NCBI RefSeq assembly: GCF_019145205.1
Contig: NZ_JAHSTT010000013.1
Coordinates: 62,001 to 126,000 of the forward strand
Origin: Pseudomonas khavaziana
GTDB lineage: Bacteria; Pseudomonadota; Gammaproteobacteria; Pseudomonadales; Pseudomonadaceae
DNA: 64,000 nt
Direction of reading: 5' to 3'
The notes under the pieces are model-generated. The model was not told the DNA's origin and made no database searches. It was given only the letters and a program-made list of their open reading frames with translations. Shown here one piece after another: positions 1 to 8,666 of this stretch. The position numbers and the translations under genes were made by a program. Positions within the stretch are counted from its first letter, which is position 1. The number at the start of each line of letters is the position of its first letter.

Positions 1-852
1 CTCGACCCTGAGGTGCAACGGGCGGTCAATCGCCTGCAAAGCCTGGAAGAAACCCGCGCGGTGATCGATGCGGCACGCACCCTGCAATTTCGCTCGATCA
101 ATATCGACCTGATCTACGGCTTGCCCAAGCAGTCGATGCTGAATTTCGCTCGTACCGTGGAGGAAGTCATCCGCCTGCAGCCCGACCGCCTGTCGGTGTT
201 CAACTACGCGCACTTGCCGGAGCGCTTCATGCCGCAACGGCGGATCAACACCGACGACCTGCCCTCGCCGAGCGAGAAACTGCTGATGCTGCAAACCACC
301 ATCGAGCAACTGACCCAGGCCGGCTACCGTTATATCGGCATGGACCACTTCGCCCTACCGGACGACGAGCTGGCCATCGCTCAGGAAGAAAGCACGCTGC
401 AGCGCAACTTCCAGGGTTACACCACCCACGGGCATTGCGACCTGATTGGGCTTGGAGTGTCGGCGATCAGCCAGGTCGGCGACCTGTACTGTCAGAACAG
501 CAGTGATCTGAGCCAGTACCAGAATGCCTTGGCGGGCGCGCAGTTGGCTACCAGCCGTGGCCTGGTCTGTACCACGGATGATCGTCTGCGCCGGGAAGTA
601 ATCCAACAACTGATCTGCAATTTCAGCTTGGCATTCGGGGAGATCGAACAGAGGTACAACATCGATTTTCGCGGCTATTTCGCCGAGCTATGGCCGCAGC
701 TGGAGACCATGGCTGCCGATGGCTTGATCGAGCTGGATGCCCTGGGCATCCGTGTACTGCCGGCGGGGCGCCTGTTGGTGCGCTCGGTGTGCATGGTGTT
801 CGATGCCTATCTGGAGCACCAGAACAGGCAGCGATTTTCGCGGGTCATCTAA
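1..852 (+). CDS. hemN: Oxygen-independent coproporphyrinogen III oxidase, 3' part (5' end outside window)
   Basis: The reading frame is open from base 1 and runs 283 residues to TAA. The protein matches the C-terminal two thirds of HemN, the radical-SAM enzyme that decarboxylates coproporphyrinogen III to protoporphyrinogen IX without oxygen in haem synthesis. Visible family segments are the region around VQRAVNRLQ, NIDLIYGLPKQ, the DRLSVFNYAHLPERF stretch and the GMDHFALPDDELA block. The N-terminal third with the CxxxCxC cluster lies upstream of the window. It is followed 7 bp later by the convergent end of a small gene and then by anr, the usual Pseudomonas neighbour, whose product activates hemN in related species. 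No truncation is implied other than the window edge. Confidence 0.95.
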   Translation, partial: LDPEVQRAVNRLQSLEETRAVIDAARTLQFRSINIDLIYGLPKQSMLNFARTVEEVIRLQPDRLSVFNYAHLPERFMPQRRINTDDLPSPSEKLLMLQTTIEQLTQAGYRYIGMDHFALPDDELAIAQEESTLQRNFQGYTTHGHCDLIGLGVSAISQVGDLYCQNSSDLSQYQNALAGAQLATSRGLVCTTDDRLRREVIQQLICNFSLAFGEIEQRYNIDFRGYFAELWPQLETMAADGLIELDALGIRVLPAGRLLVRSVCMVFDAYLEHQNRQRFSRVI

Positions 853-858
853 AGGCTA

Positions 859-1320
859 TTACTTCATTGCCAGGCTGGCCGCTTTGACCGCGTCACCGGC
901 ACTCATGTCTTTCATCGCCTTGGTGAGAGACGCCTGGGCGCTGGTCAAGCTCGCCTGCAGCCCACTCAATGCCGATTGCAGGCCGGAAAGTCGGGCGCGG
1001 GCCTGTTCCGGACTGAGGTTCTTGTCGGCCATCACCGCCGCCATCTCAGCCTGCTTCTCGGCAATTTGCTTCTTGATCTCGCGAATCATCTTGAGCAGAT
1101 TCTTGACGTTGTCCGCCAAGCCGCTGTCGTCGATATCACTGTTTGAGGTTTTTTCAGCGGCCGCAGCTTTCATCGCGGCACCTGAGATGGTCACTGAAAC
1201 GGCGGGCTTGGCTGCATCAGTCGTCGGGGTCTCGGCAACATCGGATTCAGTAGCCTTCTTGGTTTCGGGCAGCGCCTGGATCTGAGTTCGCGACGCGAGT
1301 TGGGTACTGAGAGATAACAT
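859..1320 (-). CDS. Hypothetical protein with Ala/Ser-rich coiled-coil C-terminus
   Basis: This 153-residue protein belongs to no family I recognise. The first 60 residues are polar and low in complexity. From about residue 65 a Lys/Glu-rich segment (MIREIKKQIAEKQAEM) looks like a coiled coil, followed by repeated LQSALSGLQASLTSAQASL-like heptads. There is no signal peptide or membrane segment. The ATG at 1320 was chosen because GGGTGG lies 8-12 bases upstream; the in-frame ATG at 1338 has no ribosome binding site. It ends 6 bp from hemN, convergently, and is divergent from anr. Similar heptad-rich small proteins occur next to hemN/anr in fluorescent pseudomonads, but the role is unknown. Confidence 0.7.
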   Translation of the reverse strand: MLSLSTQLASRTQIQALPETKKATESDVAETPTTDAAKPAVSVTISGAAMKAAAAEKTSNSDIDDSGLADNVKNLLKMIREIKKQIAEKQAEMAAVMADKNLSPEQARARLSGLQSALSGLQASLTSAQASLTKAMKDMSAGDAVKAASLAMK

Positions 1321-1476
1321 GGTTTGAACCACCCGCATTCATATTTGATGGCAGTGCTATCGGCCGCTTCGGGCAAATCTTTATATTCCGACAGGTTTTT
1401 TGTACACGCTGGCCTCCATGCCCCCCAGTACGTTACCCTTACGTCTTATGTGTGTTTTCCCACAAGGATTTAAGAA

Positions 1477-2211
1477 ATGTCTGAGCCAGCCAAACTGCGC
1501 GCTCACAACCAGGTTCACTGCAAGGATTGCAGCCTGGCCCCCCTCTGCCTGCCACTTTCATTGAATCTGGAAGACATGGATGCGCTGGACGACATCGTGA
1601 AACGCGGCCGCCCGTTGAAAAAAGGCGAGTTCCTGTTTCGCCAGGGCGACAAGTTCGATTCGGTCTATGCAGTACGTTCGGGTGCGTTGAAGACATTCAG
1701 CCTCAGCGATGGCGGCGAAGAACAAATTACCGGTTTCCACTTGCCCAGCGAGTTGGTCGGGCTGTCGGGAATGGACACTGAGGTTCACCCGGTATCGGCC
1801 CAGGCGCTGGAAACGACTTCGGTATGCGAAATTCCTTTCGAGCGCCTGGATGAATTGGCACTGCAGCTGCCACAGTTGCGTCGCCAGTTGATGCGCGTGA
1901 TGAGCCGTGAGATTCGTGACGACCAGCAAATGATGCTGCTGCTGTCGAAGAAAACCGCCGACGAGCGCATCGCGACATTCCTGGTCAACCTGTCGGCGCG
2001 CTTCCGCGCCCGGGGCTTCTCGGCCAACCAATTCCGCCTGAGCATGTCGCGCAACGAAATCGGCAATTACCTGGGCCTCGCGGTAGAGACCGTGTCCCGC
2101 GTATTTACCCGCTTCCAGCAGAACCAGCTGATTGCCGCCGAGGGCAAGGAAGTGCATATCCTTGATCCAATCCAGTTGTGCGCACTGGCCGGGGGTTCAC
2201 TGGAGGTCTGA
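1477..2211 (+). CDS. anr: Anr, FNR-type oxygen-sensing transcription regulator
   Basis: The 244-residue protein is the Pseudomonas FNR homologue that senses low oxygen with a [4Fe-4S] cluster and activates genes for anaerobic growth, microaerobic respiration and hemN. Cys15, Cys18, Cys24 and Cys117 reproduce the spacing of the four cluster ligands of E. coli FNR. A cyclic-nucleotide-binding-like beta roll spans about residues 35-150, followed by the dimer helix and a C-terminal helix-turn-helix (SRNEIGNYLGLAVETVSRVF) carrying the E-x-x-S-R recognition residues. An AAGGA lies about 8-12 bases before the ATG. No Anr box (TTGAT-N4-ATCAA) was found in the 138 bp upstream. Confidence 0.97.
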   Translation: MSEPAKLRAHNQVHCKDCSLAPLCLPLSLNLEDMDALDDIVKRGRPLKKGEFLFRQGDKFDSVYAVRSGALKTFSLSDGGEEQITGFHLPSELVGLSGMDTEVHPVSAQALETTSVCEIPFERLDELALQLPQLRRQLMRVMSREIRDDQQMMLLLSKKTADERIATFLVNLSARFRARGFSANQFRLSMSRNEIGNYLGLAVETVSRVFTRFQQNQLIAAEGKEVHILDPIQLCALAGGSLEV

Positions 2212-2287
2212 TCCAGACTGCGGCCGCGCCAATCAGCGAGGCCGCAGGTATACTTCGAGTCCATTTTCCGCCCAGGACTCTGCGACG

Positions 2288-2836
2288 ATGACTTTCGATT
2301 CGTTCGACATCAAATCCCTGATTCGCCCTGTCATCGACTTCCCCAAGCCTGGGGTTATCTTTCGTGACATAACCCCACTGTTCCAATCGCCCCGCGCCCT
2401 GCGCCTGGTCGCCGACAGCTTTGCCCAGCGTTACGTCGAAGCCGACTTCAGCCATATTGGCGCGATGGATGCGCGGGGCTTCCTGATCGGTTCGATCATC
2501 GCCTACCAGCTCAACAAGCCGCTGATCCTGTTTCGCAAACAGGGCAAGCTGCCTGCAGACGTGCTGGCCGAGGGTTACCAGACCGAATACGGCGAAGCCT
2601 TCCTGGAAGTGCACGCCGACAGCCTGTGCGAAGGAGATTCGGTACTGATGTTCGATGACCTGATCGCCACTGGCGGCACCTTGATTGCGGCGGCGAATCT
2701 GGTGCGGCGCATGGGCGCGAAGATCTTTGAAGCGGCGGCGATTATTGATTTGCCGGAGTTGGGTGGGTCGCAGCGGTTGGAAGACATGGGGATTCCGACG
2801 TTTTGCCTGACGCAGTTTGGGTTGACTGAAAGATAG
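2288..2836 (+). CDS. apt: Adenine phosphoribosyltransferase
   Basis: This 182-residue enzyme converts adenine and PRPP to AMP in purine salvage. The start MTFDSFDIKSLIRPVIDFPKP matches the family; longer in-frame extensions upstream run back into anr and are not credible. The segment FPKPGVIFRDITPLF, the GAMDARGFLIG block and the PRPP-binding loop VLMFDDLIATGGTL (residues about 118-131) are all intact. It follows anr by 76 bp and is followed by a REP pair that may end the transcript. Order anr-apt-(recR, ybaB, dnaX) is the Pseudomonas arrangement. Confidence 0.97.
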   Translation: MTFDSFDIKSLIRPVIDFPKPGVIFRDITPLFQSPRALRLVADSFAQRYVEADFSHIGAMDARGFLIGSIIAYQLNKPLILFRKQGKLPADVLAEGYQTEYGEAFLEVHADSLCEGDSVLMFDDLIATGGTLIAAANLVRRMGAKIFEAAAIIDLPELGGSQRLEDMGIPTFCLTQFGLTER

Positions 2837-2850
2837 TCTTTGTCAGGACT

Positions 2851-2936
2851 GGCCTCATCGGGAGCAAGCCCCCTCCCACATTTTGACTTGTGAACACAAT
2901 CAAGAATGTGGGAGGGGGCTTGCTCCTGATGGGCCC
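2851..2936. repeat. REP pair, family GTGGGAGGGGGCTTGCTCC
   Basis: Two inverted copies of a roughly 25-base palindromic unit (arms about 2857-2884 and 2905-2930) face each other across a 20-base spacer between convergent apt and the acyl-CoA dehydrogenase gene. The unit GTGGGAGGGGGCTTGCTCC recurs at 4193-4288, 28139-28210 and 30423-30507, and as a half copy at 10584. The pair can form a long stem-loop and may also serve as a transcript end. Confidence 0.9.
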
Positions 2937-2953
2937 AGAAAGAACACCACCGC

Positions 2954-4102
2954 TCACAATCCCATCTGCTTGCTGATGATTTCGTTCATCACCTCCCGCG
3001 TCCCCCCACCAATCGACAGGATGCGATTATCCCGATACAGCCGTTCCACCAGGCTGCCCCGCATATACCCCTGCCCCCCCAATATCTGCACCGCGTCATA
3101 AGTCACCCGATCAGCGGTATCGGTGGCCAGGTTCTTGGCCATGGAAATCTCCTTGATGACACTCTTGCCGGCGGCCATCCTGGCAGCCTGGCGGTAGGTA
3201 AACTCCCGGGAGACTTCCACGGCGGTGGCCATTTCCGCCAGGCGATGCTTGAGCACCTGGAACTTGCCGATGGGCTTGCCGAATGCTTCGCGCTGGGTGG
3301 CCCACTTGAGGCTCTCCTCCAGGGCCAGTTGCGCGGTCATGTTGGCCATCAAGGCCAGGGCCAAGCGCTCGCTCTGGAAATTGCTCATGATGCAGGCAAA
3401 GCCCATATTTTCAGCGCCGATAAGGTTGCCGGCGGGCACGCGGCAATCGTCGAAGAACAACTCGGCGGTGTCCGATGCCCACCACCCCATCTTCTTCAGC
3501 GGCTGGCCAACGGTGAAACCCGGGGTGTCTTTTTCGATCAGCAACAGGCTGATGCCGCCAAAGCCCGGCCCGCCTGTGCGCACGGCTACGGTGTAGAAGT
3601 CAGCGCGAATGCCGCTGGTGATAAAGGTCTTGGAGCCGCTTACACGGTAATGCTCGCCTTCACGTACGGCGCGGGTTTGCAGGTTGGCTACATCTGAGCC
3701 GCCGCTGGGCTCGGTCACCGCCAGGGCGATGATCTTTTCGCCGGCCAGCACCCGAGGCGCTATGCGCTCACGCACGTCGGGCCGGGCCCATTTGACGATG
3801 GGCGGCAGGCCGATATCCAGGGAGCCGAGCCCTGCCACCACGCCACCAGAACCGCAGCGCATCAGTTCTTCGCTGGCGGCGACCTTGGCAAACAGATCGC
3901 CTTCGTGGTTACCTCCAAAAGCTTCGGGATAACCGATGCCGAGGATGCCCGCCGCGCCGGCCTTGCGATAGAGCTCACGGGGAAAGCTGCCGGCTTCCTC
4001 CCATTGCTCGACGCCGGGCAACATTTCGCGCTCGACAAAACGGCGCACGCTGTCGCGGATCAACTGGTGGCTGGGATCGAAGTATTCCTGATAGGCAGAC
4101 AT
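2954..4102 (-). CDS. Acyl-CoA dehydrogenase, long-chain/isovaleryl-like
   Basis: The 382-residue flavoprotein belongs to the acyl-CoA dehydrogenase family, which introduces a 2,3 double bond into acyl-CoA and passes electrons to ETF. N-terminal helical domain, beta domain (ALAVTEPSGGSDVANLQT, SGSKTFITSG) and C-terminal helices (TQREAFGKPIGKFQVLKH; QILGGQGYMRGSLVERLYRD) are complete. At the site of the usual YEGT catalytic glutamate the sequence reads SIGGGT, so Glu is absent there; a Glu in the helix NFQSERLALA is at the position used by long-chain and isovaleryl-CoA dehydrogenases. ATG at 4102 is preceded by GGAG at a 7-base gap. The substrate cannot be told from sequence. It is monocistronic, flanked by REP pairs. 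Confidence 0.9.
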   Translation of the reverse strand: MSAYQEYFDPSHQLIRDSVRRFVEREMLPGVEQWEEAGSFPRELYRKAGAAGILGIGYPEAFGGNHEGDLFAKVAASEELMRCGSGGVVAGLGSLDIGLPPIVKWARPDVRERIAPRVLAGEKIIALAVTEPSGGSDVANLQTRAVREGEHYRVSGSKTFITSGIRADFYTVAVRTGGPGFGGISLLLIEKDTPGFTVGQPLKKMGWWASDTAELFFDDCRVPAGNLIGAENMGFACIMSNFQSERLALALMANMTAQLALEESLKWATQREAFGKPIGKFQVLKHRLAEMATAVEVSREFTYRQAARMAAGKSVIKEISMAKNLATDTADRVTYDAVQILGGQGYMRGSLVERLYRDNRILSIGGGTREVMNEIISKQMGL

Positions 4103-4192
4103 CGGCAAGCTCCATGGCGAGATGGAGCGAACTTACCAAGCGCTTGCTTGGTTATCAAGCCATGCACAGTTATCACTGGCACCATAAAACTA

Positions 4193-4288
4193 CTGTGGGA
4201 AGGGGCTTGCTCCCGATAGCGGTGGATCAGCCAATAACCCTGTTGACTGACACACAGCAATCGGGAGCAAGCCCCCTCCCACATTTGA
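4193..4288. repeat. REP pair, family GTGGGAGGGGGCTTGCTCC
   Basis: Inverted copies of the same unit as at 2851-2936 (left arm TGTGGGAAGGGGCTTGCTCC, right arm its complement ending near 4288) lie between the acyl-CoA dehydrogenase promoter region and the 3' end of recR. The spacer of about 45 bases is unrelated to that of the first pair. Confidence 0.88.
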
Positions 4289-4302
4289 TCCTGCTGCGGA
4301 TG

Positions 4303-4905
4303 TTAGAGCGCGATCGGCTTGCGACCCGCGAACGAGTGGGCCAAGGTGCCACCATCGACCAGCTCCAACTCGCCACCCAACGGTACACCATGGGCAATAC
4401 GCGAGGTGATCAAGCCTTTATTGGTCAGCAGCTGGGCGATGTAATGCGCCGTGGCTTCACCTTCCACGGTCGGGTTGGTCGCCAGGATCACTTCGGTAAA
4501 GGTGCCCTGCGCTTCAATCCGTGCGACCAGTTGCGGAATGCCAATGGCTTCCGGCCCCAGGCCATCCAAGGGCGACAGATGGCCCTTGAGCACGAAGTAG
4601 CGCCCGCGATAGCCGGTCTGCTCCACTGCATAAACATCCATCGGCCCTTCCACCACGCACAGCAAGGTGTCGTCGCGGCGTGGGTCGGCGCATTGAGGGC
4701 AGAGCTCTTCTTCGGTGAGGGTGCGACACTGACGGCAGTGGCCCACGCCTTCCATGGCCTGGCTCAGGGCCTGGGCCAGGCGGGTGCCGCCGCTGCGATC
4801 ACGCTCCAGCAATTGCAGGGCCATGCGCTGGGCGGTTTTCTGGCCGACACCGGGCAGCGTGCGCAAGGCGTCGATCAGTTGGCGAATCAGGGGGCTGAAG
4901 CTCAT
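4303..4905 (-). CDS. recR: Recombination protein RecR
   Basis: This 200-residue protein works with RecF and RecO to load RecA on gapped DNA. It has the N-terminal helix-hairpin-helix (LRTLPGVGQKTAQRMA, residues 15-29), a four-cysteine zinc finger (C57, C60, C69, C72), a Toprim domain beginning at LLCVVEGPMDVYAVE and the C-terminal Walker-like end (GVPLGGELELVDGGTLAHSF). The ATG at 4905 gives the usual MSFSPLIRQL start; its ribosome binding site is weak. In many bacteria it follows ybaB directly, but here an oxidoreductase gene lies between them. Confidence 0.97.
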   Translation of the reverse strand: MSFSPLIRQLIDALRTLPGVGQKTAQRMALQLLERDRSGGTRLAQALSQAMEGVGHCRQCRTLTEEELCPQCADPRRDDTLLCVVEGPMDVYAVEQTGYRGRYFVLKGHLSPLDGLGPEAIGIPQLVARIEAQGTFTEVILATNPTVEGEATAHYIAQLLTNKGLITSRIAHGVPLGGELELVDGGTLAHSFAGRKPIAL

Positions 4906-4971
4906 GGGCGAAGGGTCCGACAAAACAACGAGACGCGGTTTATACCCGCGCCCCGGATTAGCGTCAAATAC

Positions 4972-6006
4972 TCAATCCTGTGCGACGCGCACCACCAACT
5001 TGCCGAAGTTGCGTCCCTCGAGCAAGCCGATAAAAGCTTCTGGCGCCTGCTCCAGGCCATCGACCACGTCCTCGCGGAACTTGATCTTGCCATCGCGCAC
5101 CCAAGGCGCCATGGCGCTGAGGAACTCCGGCTGGCGGTCGCCATAGTCGTCGAACACGATAAAACCCTGGATACGCACCCGCTTGGTCAGCAAGGTACGC
5201 TGCAGTGCCGGCAGGCGATCAGGGCCGCTCGGCGCTTCATGGGTGTTATAACCGGCAATCAACCCGCACAGCGGCACGCGTGCCTTGGGGTTGAGCAACG
5301 GCAGCACCGCATCGAAGACTTTACCGCCGACGTTTTCGAAGTAGATGTCTACACCCTTGAAACACGCCATGGCCAGTTCGTTGGCAAAGTCCGCGCTCTT
5401 GTGGTCGATACAGGCATCAAAGCCCAACTCATCCACTACATAGCGGCACTTGTCCGCACCACCGGCGATGCCCACCACACGCAAGCCCTTGAGCTTGGCC
5501 ACCTGGCCCACCACCGAGCCCACCGCACCGGACGCAGCGGCCACCACCAGGGTTTCCCCGGTCTTGGGCTGGCCGATGTCCATCAGGCCCATGTAGGCGG
5601 TCATGCCCGGCATGCCCAGCACACCCAACGCCATCGACGGACTCGCCAAGCCCTTGGGCACTGGCATAAGGTTACTCCCATCGGAAATGCAGTGGCTCTG
5701 CCAGCCGGTGGAGCCCACCACCAGGTCGCCCACCTCGAATTTCGGGTGGCGCGATTGCTCGACACGGCTGACAGCACCACCGGTCATTACCTCGTCGATT
5801 TCCACGGGCGCCGCGTAGGACGGTGCGTCGCTCATGCGCCCACGCATGTAGGGATCCAGCGACAAGTACAGGGTCTTCAACAGCACTTGGCCATCTGCCA
5901 GGTCTGGCAGGCTCACGCGCTCCAGGCGAAAGTTTTCTGGCGTGGGCGCGCCTTGGGGGCGTGAGACCAGAACGATGCGTTGATTGAGCGTCATTTCTTG
6001 AGGCAT
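4972..6006 (-). CDS. NADP-dependent oxidoreductase, MDR family (curcumin/2-alkenal reductase-like)
   Basis: The 344-residue protein is a zinc-free medium-chain dehydrogenase/reductase of the group that includes prostaglandin reductase, leukotriene B4 dehydrogenase and E. coli CurA. It has the N-terminal GroES-like domain (LSLDPYMRGRMSD near residue 45-57 is typical), a Rossmann domain with VVAAASGAVGSVVGQVAKLKG, and C-terminal GLEQAPEAFIGLLEGRNFGKLVV. Members reduce alpha,beta-unsaturated carbonyls with NADPH; the true substrate is not known. ATG at 6006 has CAGGAG nine bases upstream. It sits between ybaB and recR on the same strand but behind a strong terminator, so it probably has its own promoter. 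Confidence 0.9.
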   Translation of the reverse strand: MPQEMTLNQRIVLVSRPQGAPTPENFRLERVSLPDLADGQVLLKTLYLSLDPYMRGRMSDAPSYAAPVEIDEVMTGGAVSRVEQSRHPKFEVGDLVVGSTGWQSHCISDGSNLMPVPKGLASPSMALGVLGMPGMTAYMGLMDIGQPKTGETLVVAAASGAVGSVVGQVAKLKGLRVVGIAGGADKCRYVVDELGFDACIDHKSADFANELAMACFKGVDIYFENVGGKVFDAVLPLLNPKARVPLCGLIAGYNTHEAPSGPDRLPALQRTLLTKRVRIQGFIVFDDYGDRQPEFLSAMAPWVRDGKIKFREDVVDGLEQAPEAFIGLLEGRNFGKLVVRVAQD

Positions 6007-6093
6007 CAGCGGGGCTCCTGTTATCGATGAAAATTCAACGGTATAGGGTGCAGACCCTGGGTAACGGGTTGAGGTTCGATGTTTCGTCGGCCC

Positions 6094-6125
6094 AAAAAAA
6101 ATGCCAGGCGCAATGCCCGGCATTT
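6094..6125 (-). terminator. Intrinsic terminator after ybaB
   Basis: On the minus strand AAATGCC-G-GGC-ATTGC-GCC-T-GGCATTT forms a stem of 10 pairs followed by a run of T. It lies 21 bp after the ybaB stop and so ends the dnaX-ybaB transcript before the oxidoreductase gene. Confidence 0.85.
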
Positions 6126-6145
6126 GAGTCCAGCCAAAGTGTGTA

Positions 6146-6484
6146 TCAGAACGGCAACTTCATGCCCGGTGGCAATTGCATGCCGGCGGTCACGCCGGAC
6201 ATTTTGTCCTGGCTGTTGGCCTCGATCTTGCGCACGGCGTCGTTGACGGCAGCGGCGAACAAGTCTTCGAGCACTTCGCGGTCATCGTCGCTGACGCCTT
6301 CCAGCAGGCTCGGGTCGATGCTCACGCGCTTGATGTCGTGACGACCGGTCATCACCACGCTGACCATATCGCCACCGGCTTTACCGGTGACTTCGGCGTT
6401 GGCCAGTTCTTCCTGCATCTTGGCCATCTTTTCCTGCATCTGCTGCGCCTGCTTCATCAGGCCGGCCATGCCACCTTTCATCAT
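6146..6484 (-). CDS. YbaB/EbfC nucleoid-associated protein
   Basis: This 112-residue protein is the small DNA-binding protein found next to dnaX and recR in most bacteria. It starts MMKGGMAGLMKQAQQMQEKM, has the amphipathic N-terminal helix, the beta segment MVSVVMTGRHDIKRVSIDPSLL and the conserved end GMQLPPGMKLPF. The ATG at 6484 is preceded by GAGG at 8-11 bases; the GTG three codons earlier overlaps that site and is not used. It follows dnaX by 44 bp and is probably co-transcribed. YbaB dimers bind DNA with little sequence preference. Confidence 0.96.
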   Translation of the reverse strand: MMKGGMAGLMKQAQQMQEKMAKMQEELANAEVTGKAGGDMVSVVMTGRHDIKRVSIDPSLLEGVSDDDREVLEDLFAAAVNDAVRKIEANSQDKMSGVTAGMQLPPGMKLPF

Positions 6485-6528
6485 GGGAATCACCTCAAAA
6501 GTACGTGGATCAAGTTAGTAGCCCGGAG

Positions 6529-8589
6529 TCATGACGCCTGGGACACCGGGGCTTCGACAGGTTCAATAGTATCGTGACGGACGACCGCACCGAACTGTTG
6601 CATCATTTGTTGGATCAGCGGATCAGCGTGGATCGAATCCTCGGCCTCGCGTTGACGGTTAAGGCGCCGACGGGTCGCCGCCTGGGCCGGGGTTTCCTGC
6701 TCGGGCTTGATCAGCTCGATGGCGATGGTCAGCGTGCGCCCATGGTACTGGTTGAGCGCATCGTTGAGCCGACGCTGCTGGGTGGCATTGAACAAGGCGC
6801 TATGGGCCGGGTCCAGGTGCAACAGCCAGTGGTCGCCCTCGATGGAAATCAGGGTGCAGTTGGCGGCGATACTGCCGGTCATGCCGGAGATCGGCAATTT
6901 CGGAAACAATTCCAGCCATTGCAGGGCCAGGCCGGTGGCCGGGGCCGCAGCCGGTTCTGCCTCGGGCTCGGGCGCTGGCTCGGCGGTGTGCTCACTGGCC
7001 AATTCGTCCAGGTAGCTGTAGGCCGAGTCCATGTCCGGCTCGATGTAGTCTTCATCCAGCGGCGGTTCATCGTCCAGGTCAATGCCTGGGGTTGCAGCCT
7101 CGACCTGGGCGACCGTCGGCTCGGGGACCGGTGCAGACACCCATTCAGGGGCATCCGGCACGACGCTGTCCGGGGTCGGCGCCGGCATCGGCGTCAGCTC
7201 GGGCTGCTCGCCGGCGGTTTCCAGCATGGGCTCCACGGCGGGTTGTTGCTCAGGCTCTGGCTCGGCTTCGGCTTCGACCGGGTCATTCCAGGGCAGGTCG
7301 ACCACAGGCTCTGGCTCGACAACCGGCGCAGGTTCAACCACAGGCGCTGCTGCAACCGGCACAGGTTCTGGCGTCGGTGCAACCGGTACGGGCGCAGCGA
7401 CTACTGGCGCAACAACTGCCGCGCCAGCCACTGGTTTGGCGGAATCAACTGTGGCCTGGCTGATCCCCACTGGCTTTAGCGGCTGTCTCGGCGCGTCTGC
7501 CGAATCCGCCGGCCGGAACGCCAGCATGCGCAGCAGCACCATTTCAAAGCCACCGCGCGGGTCCGGCGCCAGGGGCAGGTCCCGGCGGCCAATCAGGCCC
7601 ATCTGATAGTAGAACTGCACATCCTCGGCCGGCAGTGCCTGGGCCAGGGCCAATACGCGATCACGGTCGCCATGGCCGTTATCGACGCCTTCCGGCAGGG
7701 CCTGGGCAATGGCGACGCGGTGCAGCACATTGAGGATCTCCGAGAGCACGCCGTTCCAATCCGGGCCTTGCTCCGACAGGTGGCGCACCGCTTCGAGCAG
7801 CGCCTTGGCGTCGCCTTCGATCAGCGCATGAAGCACATCGAACACCTGACCGTGGTCCAGGGTGCCGAGCATGGCGCGCACATCGGCAGCCATGACCTTG
7901 CCTTCGCCGAACGCGATGGCCTGGTCGGTGAGGCTCATGGCGTCACGCATCGAACCGTCGGCAGCGCGGCCCAGCAACCACAGCGCGTCGTCTTCGAACG
8001 GTACGTTCTCGACGCCCAGCACGTGGGTCAAATGCTCGACCACCCGCTCGGGGGTCATGTTTTTCAGGGAGAACTGCAGGCACCGCGACAAAATCGTTGC
8101 AGGAAGTTTCTGCGGGTCGGTGGTGGCCAGGATGAACTTAACGTAGGGCGGCGGCTCTTCCAGGGTTTTCAACAGGGCGTTGAAGGAGTGGCTGGATAAC
8201 ATGTGCACTTCGTCGATCAGGTAGACCTTGAAGCGGCCACGGCTCGGCGCGTACTGCACGTTGTCGAGCAGCTCGCGGGTGTCTTCGACCTTGGTGCGGC
8301 TCGCGGCGTCGATCTCGATCAGGTCGACAAAACGCCCCTCGTCGATCTCGCGGCATACCGAACAGGTGCCGCAAGGCGTTGAAGTGATACCGGTTTCACA
8401 ATTCAGGCACTTGGCGATGATGCGCGCAATCGTGGTCTTGCCCACCCCGCGAGTACCGGTGAACAGGTAGGCGTGGTGCAGCCGTTGGCTGTCCAAGGCA
8501 TTGATCAGAGCCTTGAGCACATGGGTCTGGCCGACCATTTCGCGGAACGAGCGCGGGCGCCATTTACGTGCAAGAACCTGATAACTCAT
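6529..8589 (-). CDS. dnaX: DNA polymerase III tau subunit
   Basis: The 686-residue protein is the ATPase of the clamp loader. Walker A GTRGVGKTT is at residues 45-53, the zinc-binding cysteines are C64, C73, C76 and C79, and Walker B is LIDEVHML; sensor 1 follows at ILATTDPQKLP. Residues about 370-540 are a Pro/Glu/Val-rich linker, and the C-terminal domain (ALQWLELFPKLPISGMTGSIA onward) is the part of tau that binds the polymerase and DnaB. No A-AAA-AAG slippery site like that of E. coli is present near the linker, so a frameshifted gamma form is not evident. The start MSYQVLARKWRP at 8589 is the family norm. Confidence 0.97.
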   Translation of the reverse strand: MSYQVLARKWRPRSFREMVGQTHVLKALINALDSQRLHHAYLFTGTRGVGKTTIARIIAKCLNCETGITSTPCGTCSVCREIDEGRFVDLIEIDAASRTKVEDTRELLDNVQYAPSRGRFKVYLIDEVHMLSSHSFNALLKTLEEPPPYVKFILATTDPQKLPATILSRCLQFSLKNMTPERVVEHLTHVLGVENVPFEDDALWLLGRAADGSMRDAMSLTDQAIAFGEGKVMAADVRAMLGTLDHGQVFDVLHALIEGDAKALLEAVRHLSEQGPDWNGVLSEILNVLHRVAIAQALPEGVDNGHGDRDRVLALAQALPAEDVQFYYQMGLIGRRDLPLAPDPRGGFEMVLLRMLAFRPADSADAPRQPLKPVGISQATVDSAKPVAGAAVVAPVVAAPVPVAPTPEPVPVAAAPVVEPAPVVEPEPVVDLPWNDPVEAEAEPEPEQQPAVEPMLETAGEQPELTPMPAPTPDSVVPDAPEWVSAPVPEPTVAQVEAATPGIDLDDEPPLDEDYIEPDMDSAYSYLDELASEHTAEPAPEPEAEPAAAPATGLALQWLELFPKLPISGMTGSIAANCTLISIEGDHWLLHLDPAHSALFNATQQRRLNDALNQYHGRTLTIAIELIKPEQETPAQAATRRRLNRQREAEDSIHADPLIQQMMQQFGAVVRHDTIEPVEAPVSQAS

Positions 8590-8666
8590 CGAAAACCGTC
8601 GCAACTGGGAAGCGGAAGCCGGTAATGCTAGCGGAGCAAGGGGGAAATTGCATCCGGCACGCTCGT

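Noticed and set aside
1339..1476. Anr box in the anr upstream region
   Set aside because: TTTGATGGCAGTGCTATC has one half site only and wrong spacing.
4114..5964. A 616-codon open frame opposite recR and the oxidoreductase
   Set aside because: It crosses two real genes and their gap on the other strand and resembles no protein.
6529..8589. Programmed frameshift in dnaX
   Set aside because: No A-AAA-AAG heptamer near the linker; the only A-run on the coding strand is in the ATPase part and lacks a pause hairpin.
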